Source of the DNA: Accumulibacter sp.
GTDB lineage: Bacteria; Pseudomonadota; Gammaproteobacteria; Burkholderiales; Rhodocyclaceae
Reading direction: 5' to 3'
Assembly: GCA_031279425.1 (NCBI GenBank)
Contig: JAITIQ010000149.1
Span: 1-43,837 of the forward strand
DNA: 43,837 nt
Position 1 is the first letter of the stretch, and the number at the start of each line of letters is the position of its first letter. Under the pieces are notes generated by a model. It was not told the origin of the DNA. It made no database searches and saw only the letters and a list, made by a program, of their open reading frames with translations. Below are positions 33,842-40,944 of the stretch, piece after piece. A program made the translations under genes and the position numbers.

Positions 33842-35821
33842 CTACCCGATGACGCAGAGCGCCGCGCCCTTGGCGACGGTATCGCCGCTCTTGAAGCCGA
33901 TGGCCTTGATCACGCCGTCGCACGGGGCGGTGAGCGAGTTTTCCATCTTCATCGCTTCGAGTACCACCACGGCTTCGCCCTTGGCGACCTGGTCGCCGAC
34001 GTTCTTCAGGTAGCGGATGATCAAGCCCGGCATCGGCGCGGCCAGTTTGGTTCCGCCAACGTCGGCGGCCGGCGCCGTGACAGCCGCCGCCTTGGGCGCG
34101 GCGACAGGCGCCGGAGCGGTCGCCACGGCGCGCGGCGCGGACGCCGGCGCGGCGACCGGAACGACCACTGCCGGCACTTCCCCGGTCGGGTCGACTTCCA
34201 CGCTGAAATATTCGTCGTCGACGAAGACGTTGAAAGTGCGCAGGCGCTCGGACTTGGCCGGCGCGTCGGTCTTCTTCTCGACGAGTTCGCCGGCCTTGGC
34301 CTTCTTGACGAGCGCGTCGGTCTTCCTCACCTGCTCCAGGGTGATCGGTTTGACGCTGGCCGGCGCTTCGGCGCGGCCGTATTTCCATTCGAGGAATTTC
34401 TTGCCGGTCACCGGGAAGAGCGCGTAGGTCAGGAGATCGTCGGTGTCCGCCGCCAGCTCGCCGATGTCCTTCCTGGCTTTCTCCAGCTCGGGTTCCAGAA
34501 CTTCGGCCGGACGGCAGGTGATCGGCTCCTCGCCGCGCGGGTAGCCCTTCAATGCCTTCTTCTGCACGTCCGGGTCGATCGGGATGGCGGTCTTGCCGTA
34601 GAGGCCGTAGCACAGATCCTTGACCTGCGCGGTGATCATCTGGTAGCGCTCTTCCGGGGTGTCGTAGAGCACGTTGTTCACGGTCTGCACGCCGACGATC
34701 TGGCTGGTCGGGGTGACCAGCGGCACCTGGCCGAGTTCCTTGCGCACGCGCGGCAGCTGCTTGTAGACGTCGTCGATCTTGTCCAGCGCGTCCATTTCGC
34801 GCAACTGGTTGACCAGGTTGGAGAGCATGCCGCCCGGCGTCTGGTGCAGGAGGACGTTGATGTCGATGACCGAAATCTTCGAGTCGTCCAGGAGGTGCTT
34901 GTACTTCGGCAGGATTTGCTTTTCCAGCACTTCGTTGATGTTCGCCAGCTTGCGGATGTCGAAGCCGGTGTCGCGGCTGGTGCCGAGCAGCGCCATGACC
35001 AGCGGTTCGATGGCCGGGTGCGAGGTGCGGAAGGCGTAGGGCGTCATGCAGGTGTCGAGGATGTCGACGCCGGCCTCGATCGCCTTCAACTGGCTCATCT
35101 GCGCCATGCCGGAGGTGAAGTGGCTGTGCAGGTGGATCGGCGGTTTGACCGCGGCTTTGAGCGTCTTGACCAGTTGATAGGCGTCATACGGGGCGATCAG
35201 CCCGGCCATGTCCTTGATGCAGATGGAGTCGGCGCCCATGGCTTCGAGCTCCCTGGCCTTGCCGACGTAGTAGTCGAGCTGGTATACCTCGCCGCCCATG
35301 CGCGGCTCGGTCATGGAATAGCACATGCAGCCCTGGAAGTGCTTGCCGTTCTTCTTGATCTGGTCGACGACGGTCTCGAAGTTGCGGTAGTCGTTCAGGG
35401 CGTCGAAGGTGCGGAAGATGTCCATGCCGTTGGCCACCGCGCGGTCGACGAAGGCGCGCGCCACGTCGTCGGCATAGTTGCGGTAGCCGACGAGGTTCTG
35501 CGCGCGCAGCAGCATCGAGAACGGCGTCTTCCTGAAATAGCGCTTCAAGGTGCGCAGGCGCTCCCAGGGGTCTTCGTTGAGGAAGCGGTGCATCGTGTCG
35601 AAGGTCGCGCCGCCCCAGGTTTCCACGGCCCAGAAGCCGATCTCGTCCATCATCTCGGCGACCGGGATCATGTCCTCGGTGCGCCCGCGCGTGGCGAACA
35701 GCGACTGGTGGCCGTCGCGCAGCGACAGATCCTGGATCTTCACCGGGTTGGCCGCCTTGGGGCGGTCGGGGCTGTAGTTCATTTCGGTCATTACCACACT
35801 GTCAGTCATGTCAAGCTCCAC
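33842..35821 (-). CDS. Pyruvate/oxaloacetate carboxyltransferase subunit fused to a biotin carrier (5S-BCCP, OadA-like)
   Basis: 659 aa. The HMGL-like carboxyltransferase domain begins IQDLSLRDGHQSLFATRGRT. It contains the carboxylated-Lys/metal segment SICIKDMAGL and the metal ligands HLHSHFTSG. A conserved PYC_OADA domain and an Ala/Pro-rich linker (about 545-590) follow. The C-terminal biotinyl domain has EAMKMEN with biotin on about Lys625. No biotin carboxylase gene and no sodium-pump beta subunit are adjacent, and an acyl-CoA carboxyltransferase gene is upstream. This matches transcarboxylase (5S plus 1.3S) better than oxaloacetate decarboxylase. The start at 35821 includes a short leader; MTDSVVM at 35809 is an alternative. 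Confidence 0.85.
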   Translation of the reverse strand: MELDMTDSVVMTEMNYSPDRPKAANPVKIQDLSLRDGHQSLFATRGRTEDMIPVAEMMDEIGFWAVETWGGATFDTMHRFLNEDPWERLRTLKRYFRKTPFSMLLRAQNLVGYRNYADDVARAFVDRAVANGMDIFRTFDALNDYRNFETVVDQIKKNGKHFQGCMCYSMTEPRMGGEVYQLDYYVGKARELEAMGADSICIKDMAGLIAPYDAYQLVKTLKAAVKPPIHLHSHFTSGMAQMSQLKAIEAGVDILDTCMTPYAFRTSHPAIEPLVMALLGTSRDTGFDIRKLANINEVLEKQILPKYKHLLDDSKISVIDINVLLHQTPGGMLSNLVNQLREMDALDKIDDVYKQLPRVRKELGQVPLVTPTSQIVGVQTVNNVLYDTPEERYQMITAQVKDLCYGLYGKTAIPIDPDVQKKALKGYPRGEEPITCRPAEVLEPELEKARKDIGELAADTDDLLTYALFPVTGKKFLEWKYGRAEAPASVKPITLEQVRKTDALVKKAKAGELVEKKTDAPAKSERLRTFNVFVDDEYFSVEVDPTGEVPAVVVPVAAPASAPRAVATAPAPVAAPKAAAVTAPAADVGGTKLAAPMPGLIIRYLKNVGDQVAKGEAVVVLEAMKMENSLTAPCDGVIKAIGFKSGDTVAKGAALCVIG

Positions 35822-35848
35822 AAAGGTTGAAAAATGAATACGTCGAAT

Positions 35849-36046
35849 TCATCGGGTGTGCGCGAAGGCGCGCATCTGCATCAGGCGGCGCAGACCCATC
35901 GCGTCGAGGCGTCCGGCCAGCGCCCAGGCGTCCGGCTCGGCGGCGACGCGCGGCGCGGGCGCTTCCAGCGCTTCCGCTTCCTCTTGCCGCAGGTAGAGGT
36001 CGACGGCGGCCAGCGCCGCCGCCACCTGCTTCTGTCTGATCTTCAT
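35849..36046 (-). CDS. Small protein between transcarboxylase subunits
   Basis: 65 aa, starting MKIRQKQVAAALAAVDLYLR behind a good ribosome site (GGAGCG). It is helical, Ala/Glu-rich, with no membrane segment and no cysteine. Its position between the beta-type and 5S-type subunits suggests an accessory or assembly subunit, comparable in size and place to epsilon/gamma-type small subunits of acyl-CoA carboxylases, but I see no sequence match that proves this. Confidence 0.65.
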   Translation of the reverse strand: MKIRQKQVAAALAAVDLYLRQEEAEALEAPAPRVAAEPDAWALAGRLDAMGLRRLMQMRAFAHTR

Positions 36047-36069
36047 CGTTCGCTCCAGGGTTCTGGCCG

Positions 36070-37620
36070 TCACAGCGGGATGTTCCCGTGCTTCTTGGCG
36101 GGATTGACGTCGCGCTTGTTCCGCGTCAGCGAGAGCGCCCGGATGACGCGCGCGCGCGTCGTCGCCGGATCGATGACGTCGTCCACATAACCGCGCTCGG
36201 CGGCGACGTAGGGGTTGGAGACGGTCTCCTGGTACTCCGCTTCCTTCTCGGCGAGGAAGGCCTTGGGATCGGCGGCGGCCTTGGCCTGGCGGCTGTACAG
36301 CACCTCGACCGCGCCGCGCGAGCCCATCACCGCGACCTCGGCGCTCGGCCAGGCGTAGTTCACGTCGCCGCGCAGGTGCTTGGACGACATCACGCAGTAC
36401 GCGCCGCCGTAGGCCTTGCGGGTGATCACCGTGATCTTGGGCACCGTCGCCTCGGCGTAGGCGTAGAGCATCTTCGCGCCGTTGCGGATGACGCCGCCGT
36501 ATTCCTGGAAGGTGCCGGGCAGGAAGCCGGGGACGTCGACGAAGGTGATGAGCGGAATGTTGAAGCAGTCGCAGAAGCGCACGAAACGCGCGCCCTTGAC
36601 CGACGAATCGATGTCCAGCACGCCCGAGAGGTACGCCGGCTGGTTGGCCACGATGCCGACGGACACGCCGTTGTAGCGGGCGAAGCCGACGATGATGTTG
36701 GGCGCGAAGTTTTCCTTGATCTCGAAGAAGTCGCCGTCGTCGACCGTCTCCAGGATGACCTGTTTCATGTCGTAGGCCGCGTTGGTGTTGTCGGGGACGA
36801 TCGCGCGCAGCGCTGCCGACGTCCGTTCGGTCGGGTCGGCGCAGGGCAGGATCGGCGCCGTTTCGAGGTTGTTCTGCGGAACGAAGGAGAGCAGGCGCTT
36901 GATGTAGGCAATCGCGTCGGCGGTCGATTCCGCCGCGTAGTCGCACACGCCGCTCTTCGACGAGTGCATGTCGGCGCCGCCGAGCTCCTCGGTCGTCACG
37001 TCCTCGTGGCACACCGATTTCACCACCTTCGGGCCGGTGAGGAACATGTACGAATTCATCCGCTCCATGACGATGAAGTCGGTGAGCGCCGGCGAATACA
37101 CCGCGCCACCCGCGCAGGGGCCCAGGATCGCCGAAACCTGCGGCACCACGCCGGAGGCCATCACGTTGCGCAGGAAGATGTCCGAGAATCCCGCCAGGCT
37201 CTCGATGCCTTCCTGGATGCGCGCGCCGCCGGAATCGTTGAGGCCGATCACCGGCGCGCCGTTCTTCATCGCCAGTTCGAGCAGCTTGCAGATCTTCTCG
37301 GCCATCGTCTCGGACAGCGAGCCGCCGAGCACCGTGAAATCCTGCGCATAGACATAGACGATCCGCCCGCCGACCGTGCCGTGCCCGGTGACGATGCCGT
37401 CGCCCGGAAACACCGTCTTCTCCATGCCGAAATTGCGGCAGCGGTGCGTCTTGAACCTGTCGAACTCTTCGAACGAGCCCGGATCGAGCAGGAGGTCGAT
37501 CCGCTCGCGCGCCGTCAGCCGGCCCTGGGCGTGCTGCTTGTCGATCTTGTCCTGCCCGCCCCCCAGGCGCGCCCGCGCCTGCAATTCCAACAGTTGTTCC
37601 AATTGCTTGCTAGTAGTCAT
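36070..37620 (-). CDS. Acyl-CoA carboxyltransferase subunit (12S / PccB-like)
   Basis: 516 aa from the ATG at 37620, set by AGGAAACGG. It has the two crotonase-like halves of a carboxyltransferase: [19 protein letters not shown] and [17 protein letters not shown] in the N-terminal half, [29 protein letters not shown] and [16 protein letters not shown] in the C-terminal half. These fit the propionyl/methylmalonyl-CoA group. With the 5S-BCCP protein it should move CO2 between methylmalonyl-CoA and pyruvate without free bicarbonate or ATP, a reaction used in propionate metabolism. A propionyl-CoA carboxylase role with a distant biotin carboxylase cannot be excluded. Confidence 0.9.
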   Translation of the reverse strand: MTTSKQLEQLLELQARARLGGGQDKIDKQHAQGRLTARERIDLLLDPGSFEEFDRFKTHRCRNFGMEKTVFPGDGIVTGHGTVGGRIVYVYAQDFTVLGGSLSETMAEKICKLLELAMKNGAPVIGLNDSGGARIQEGIESLAGFSDIFLRNVMASGVVPQVSAILGPCAGGAVYSPALTDFIVMERMNSYMFLTGPKVVKSVCHEDVTTEELGGADMHSSKSGVCDYAAESTADAIAYIKRLLSFVPQNNLETAPILPCADPTERTSAALRAIVPDNTNAAYDMKQVILETVDDGDFFEIKENFAPNIIVGFARYNGVSVGIVANQPAYLSGVLDIDSSVKGARFVRFCDCFNIPLITFVDVPGFLPGTFQEYGGVIRNGAKMLYAYAEATVPKITVITRKAYGGAYCVMSSKHLRGDVNYAWPSAEVAVMGSRGAVEVLYSRQAKAAADPKAFLAEKEAEYQETVSNPYVAAERGYVDDVIDPATTRARVIRALSLTRNKRDVNPAKKHGNIPL

Positions 37621-38069
37621 TTCCGTTTCCTGAAAAAAGAAAAACCCGGTTACGGAACAGTATCCGCACTCCCGGACCGGGGCCATCCGAATCGGAATGG
37701 GGTCCGGCGGGAACTTGCGGCAATCCGAAAAAAAACCAAATCCGCAGATTCGTGGCCAAGATATCTCCGCTGGCAAAACGTGATTCAAGACATCGATCGG
37801 CTCGAAGCATCTTGATCGAGTTTTGCGGGCTTGTCGTGTTGTTGTTCTGAATTTTCAACATCTCATCCCACCAGAAAGCGCTCGCTACCCCTCCGATAGC
37901 CCCCCTTTGGGAGTGCTCCCGCGTGGCGGGGACGAGAGGATGATACCCGCCCCACGGCGAGAGTCAATCCGGCTCACTGTAACGTTGCGTGCCGTTCCTT
38001 GATCCGAGGATTCCGTGGTCCGGTAAGAATCGAGGAAACGCTGAACAAGTCGCCATTCCGGCGAATATG
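37621..38069. other. Divergent gap between the transcarboxylase and cas operons
   Basis: About 450 bp before repeat R4, with no gene or CRISPR repeats. It should contain the minus-strand promoter of the transcarboxylase operon. A short imperfect pairing CGGACCGGGGCC/GGGGTCCGG lies near 37673-37715. Confidence 0.4.
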
Positions 38070-38130
38070 ATCCATTGGATTGGAGGAAAGCGCGATCCTC
38101 GACGAATCCCCCCCTCCCACCATGCGGCGC
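38070..38130 (+). repeat. Dispersed repeat family R, copy R4
   Basis: Shares the 24-bp core GAAAGCGCGATCCTCGACGA plus ATCC (38086-38109) exactly with R3, preceded by TTGGA and followed by C-rich sequence and GCGGCGC. It lies about 70 bp upstream of the first cas gene. Its orientation is the same as R3 and opposite to R1 and R2. Confidence 0.65.
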
Positions 38131-38198
38131 TGGGCGGACAACGCAATGACAAGCTTGCCGCGCCGCATTCATCGAATCGGCTCGCCTACACTGGCGGC

Positions 38199-38483
38199 AT
38201 GTCCGATCCCGCCCGCACCCTCTATCTCGTCTGTTACGACGTCGCCGACCCCCGGCGGCTTTACCGCGTGCATCGTTTTCTGCTTGGCTATAAAGCCGGC
38301 GGACAGAAATCGTTCTTTGAATGCTGGCTGACCAGGGGAGAACTTGCCGAGGTCCGGCGCGGACTCGTCGAACGCCTGGATCTCGATGAAGACCGCGCCC
38401 ACATTTTCCAGCTCGATCCTCGCCAGCACATACGGCAGCTAGGGTGCGCGCAGCCCGTATGCCGACAATTCATGATTCTTTGA
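38199..38483 (+). CDS. cas2: CRISPR-associated endoribonuclease-fold protein Cas2 (first copy)
   Basis: 94 aa. The Cas2 opening TLYLVCYDVADPRRLYRVHRFLL has the conserved Asp at the end of the first strand. The rest of the ferredoxin-like fold follows (GQKSFFECWLTRGEL, DLDEDRAHIFQLDP). Cas2 dimers bridge Cas1 dimers in spacer integration. It is first in the operon, 12 bp before cas1. It is clearly different from the second Cas2 downstream. Confidence 0.92.
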   Translation: MSDPARTLYLVCYDVADPRRLYRVHRFLLGYKAGGQKSFFECWLTRGELAEVRRGLVERLDLDEDRAHIFQLDPRQHIRQLGCAQPVCRQFMIL

Positions 38484-38495
38484 CAGGGAAACATC

Positions 38496-39455
38496 GTGAG
38501 CAGCCTTTACGTCGATCGTAAAAATGTGGAACTCAAGGCCGATGGCGGCGCGCTGGTTTTTTCGGAAAACGGCGAACGCACCGGCACCGTGCCCATGCGA
38601 GTGATCTCCCGCGTCTTCCTGCGCGGCGACGCCAAACTGAGCTCCGGCTTGCTCGGCAAGCTCGGTGAACATGGCGTCGGCGTAATCATTCTCTCCGGCC
38701 GCAAGGGCGCGCCAAGCCTGTTGCTCGGGCGGCCACACAACGACGCCGCGCGGCGGATCAATCAATATCGCTTCTCGCTGGACGCGGAATATTGTCTGCG
38801 CTTTTCCCGCGCCATCGTCGCCGCCAAACTGGAAGGGCAGCTGGAATTCATTCGGGAACGAAAAGACGCTTCTCCCATGCACCGCTATCCTTTGAGCCTT
38901 TGCGAGCGACGGATCGCCGGCATGTTGCCGCAAATCGATGCGCAAACGACGATCGGCGCCTTACGTGGACTGGAAGGCGCGGCGGCGGCGAGCTATTTCG
39001 AGGCGCTTTCGGAAATTCTTCCGGAATCGCTCGGCTTCCGGCAGCGCAACCGCCGCCCGCCGCGCGACCCGGTCAATGCCGTGCTCTCGCTCACTTATAC
39101 CCTCTTGCACTGCGAAGCGGTGCTGGCCTTGTATGGCGCCGGACTGGATCCTTTCATCGGGTTTTATCACGCGCTCGATTTCGGGCGCGAATCACTCGCC
39201 TGCGACGTCATCGAGGCTCTGCGGCCGCAGGCCGACCGCTTCGTGCTGGCGCTTTTCCGTCAGGAAATATTGACGGCGGACGACTTTTCGCATACCGAAT
39301 CCGGCTGTCTCATGGGCAAAGCCGGACGTGGACGCTACTATGCCGCCTACGAAATCCGGGCCGAGCATTTCCGCCGCGAACTGGAGGCCGCCGTGCGCGA
39401 CATCGCGCGAACCATCGGCGGGATAAAGGAAGAAGAGGAGGAGGAAGATGAATAA
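38496..39455 (+). CDS. cas1: CRISPR integrase Cas1
   Basis: 319 aa with a GTG start. N-terminal beta domain: SSLYVDRKNVELKADGGALVF. The catalytic helical domain has LLHCEAVLALYGAGLDPFIGFYHALDFGRESLACDVIEALRP with the Glu, His and Asp/Glu metal ligands in place. It ends in a run of Glu (EEEEEEDE) whose codons double as the ribosome site for the second cas2, which overlaps by 8 bp. It integrates new spacers at the leader end of an array that is not in this window. Confidence 0.95.
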   Translation: MSSLYVDRKNVELKADGGALVFSENGERTGTVPMRVISRVFLRGDAKLSSGLLGKLGEHGVGVIILSGRKGAPSLLLGRPHNDAARRINQYRFSLDAEYCLRFSRAIVAAKLEGQLEFIRERKDASPMHRYPLSLCERRIAGMLPQIDAQTTIGALRGLEGAAAASYFEALSEILPESLGFRQRNRRPPRDPVNAVLSLTYTLLHCEAVLALYGAGLDPFIGFYHALDFGRESLACDVIEALRPQADRFVLALFRQEILTADDFSHTESGCLMGKAGRGRYYAAYEIRAEHFRRELEAAVRDIARTIGGIKEEEEEEDE

Positions 39456-39744
39456 CTGGATCATCGGCTATGATATCGCCCATCCCCGGCGCCTTGCCCG
39501 CATCCACCGGGCGATGGTCGATCGCGCCACGCCGATTGAATACAGCGTTTTCCTGTTCCACGGCACGGAAAAGTCGTTGCGGGAATGCCTGGCCGCCGTG
39601 CAGCGGTTGATGGACGAAAAGGCCGACGACGTGCGCTGCTACCCGCTTCCCGCGCGCGGCCTGCAAGAACGCATTGGCAAGGCCGCTCTGCCGGAAGGCA
39701 TACAGTGGACGGGCCTGCCGGCGGGTTCGATGTGGTATCACTGA
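39448..39744 (+). CDS. cas2: Second Cas2 protein
   Basis: 98 aa. It starts NNWIIGYDIAHPRRLARIHRAMV, keeping the Cas2 Asp and the DIxxPxRLxRIHR pattern. EYSVFLFHGTEKSLRECLAAVQRLM and a C-terminal RCYPLPARGL strand follow. It shares the fold but little sequence with the first Cas2. It starts inside cas1 and is therefore translationally coupled to it. Having two Cas2 proteins around one Cas1 raises the question of which forms the integration complex. Confidence 0.92.
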   Translation: MNNWIIGYDIAHPRRLARIHRAMVDRATPIEYSVFLFHGTEKSLRECLAAVQRLMDEKADDVRCYPLPARGLQERIGKAALPEGIQWTGLPAGSMWYH

Positions 39745-39775
39745 ATTTTCCGTGAACCTTTTCGAGGCCGATCGC

Positions 39776-40870
39776 ATGACTCGCCGCATTCTCCTCGCCG
39801 TCACCGGCCTGTCGCCACAGGTGGTTACCGAAACCCTGTATGCCGTCGCGGTGGCGCAGAACCCGCCGTGGATTCCGGACGAAATCCATCTCATCACGAC
39901 CCGTGACGGAGAAGAGCGGGCGCGGCTGTCGCTCCTTTCCGAGCGACCCGGCTGGTTTCACCGCCTGTGCCGCGACTACGGTTTATCCGGGATCCATTTC
40001 GACGTCGATTGCATCCACGTCCTGAGCGTCCCCGGCGGCGGCCCGCTCGATGACATTCGCAGCCCCGAGGACAATCTGTTCGCCGCCGATTTCATCACCG
40101 AAAAGGTGCGTGAGTTCACCGCCGATGCCGGCGCCGCCCTGCACGTCTCCATCGCGGGCGGCCGGAAAACCATGGGCTTCTTCCTGGGCTACGCGCTCTC
40201 GCTCTTCGGCCGCCCGCAGGATCGCCTCTCACACGTGCTGGTCAGCGCTCCGTTCGAAAGCAGTTGGGCATTCTTCTACCCGACGCCCTACGAAAACATC
40301 ATCGAAACCCACGACAAGAAGCTCGTCGACGCGCGCAAGGCCCGCGTCACCCTCGCCGGCATTCCCTTCGTCAGTCTGCGCCACGGCCTGCCCGAAGATC
40401 TGCTCGAAGGCCATGCCCGTTACGCGGACGTGGTTCGGCAGGCGGGCCGGAATCTCGGTCCACCCACGCTGGAATTGAACCTGCGCAAGCAAACCGCGCG
40501 CGCGGGCGACGGCGATCCTTTCCATCTTCCGCCCGCGCTGCTCGCCTTGCTCGCTCTTTTCGCGCGCCGCGCGCAACGCGGGGACGAAGCGCTCGCCGCG
40601 CCGGGCAAAGACAACGGCGAAACGGATCTGGCGCGCGATTATCTGCTTGAACTTGACGCCATTTCTCTGGACGGCGATCACGCCGCCACCGAACGCGCCC
40701 TGCGCAACGGCATGGACGGCGACTATTTTTCACAAACGCTCTCCAAACTTCAGCGCTCACTCAAAAAACGCCTGGGTGTTGCCGCCGCGCCCTATCTCAT
40801 CGATAATGGGGGACGCCGCCCGCGGCGCTACCGGCTCAGGGTCGCGCCGGAAAACATTCGCTTCGTCTGA
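39776..40870 (+). CDS. NE0113-family CARF protein (Csm6-type ring nuclease candidate)
   Basis: 364 aa from the ATG at 39776; an in-frame GTG at 39752 is possible. The N-terminal CARF-like Rossmann domain shows ILLAVTGLSPQVVTETLYAV, DEIHLITTRDGEERA and the ligand loop HVSIAGGRKTMGF (residues 123-135). The C-terminal part (about 310-364) looks like a small winged-helix domain (YFSQTLSKLQRSL...PYLIDNGG). I do not find a convincing HEPN RxxxxH active site. Members of this family are annotated as CRISPR ring nucleases or Csm6-like proteins. It probably binds or degrades the cyclic oligoadenylate made by Cas10. Confidence 0.85.
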   Translation: MTRRILLAVTGLSPQVVTETLYAVAVAQNPPWIPDEIHLITTRDGEERARLSLLSERPGWFHRLCRDYGLSGIHFDVDCIHVLSVPGGGPLDDIRSPEDNLFAADFITEKVREFTADAGAALHVSIAGGRKTMGFFLGYALSLFGRPQDRLSHVLVSAPFESSWAFFYPTPYENIIETHDKKLVDARKARVTLAGIPFVSLRHGLPEDLLEGHARYADVVRQAGRNLGPPTLELNLRKQTARAGDGDPFHLPPALLALLALFARRAQRGDEALAAPGKDNGETDLARDYLLELDAISLDGDHAATERALRNGMDGDYFSQTLSKLQRSLKKRLGVAAAPYLIDNGGRRPRRYRLRVAPENIRFV

Positions 40871-40944
40871 CGGCAAGCTTGCCGGATGCGATCAGCACGC
40901 AAAACGGGGATACACTCGTCACAATATGCCAGAATGGAATCGAC

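Noticed and set aside
33761-35830. Long open frame antisense to the transcarboxylase 5S-BCCP gene, and similar long antisense frames over mnmA, pyrB, purH, argH and the acyl-CoA carboxyltransferase gene
   Set aside because: High GC and codon bias open the opposite frames of real genes. These frames show no recognisable domain and no proper starts, while the sense strand encodes full conserved enzymes.
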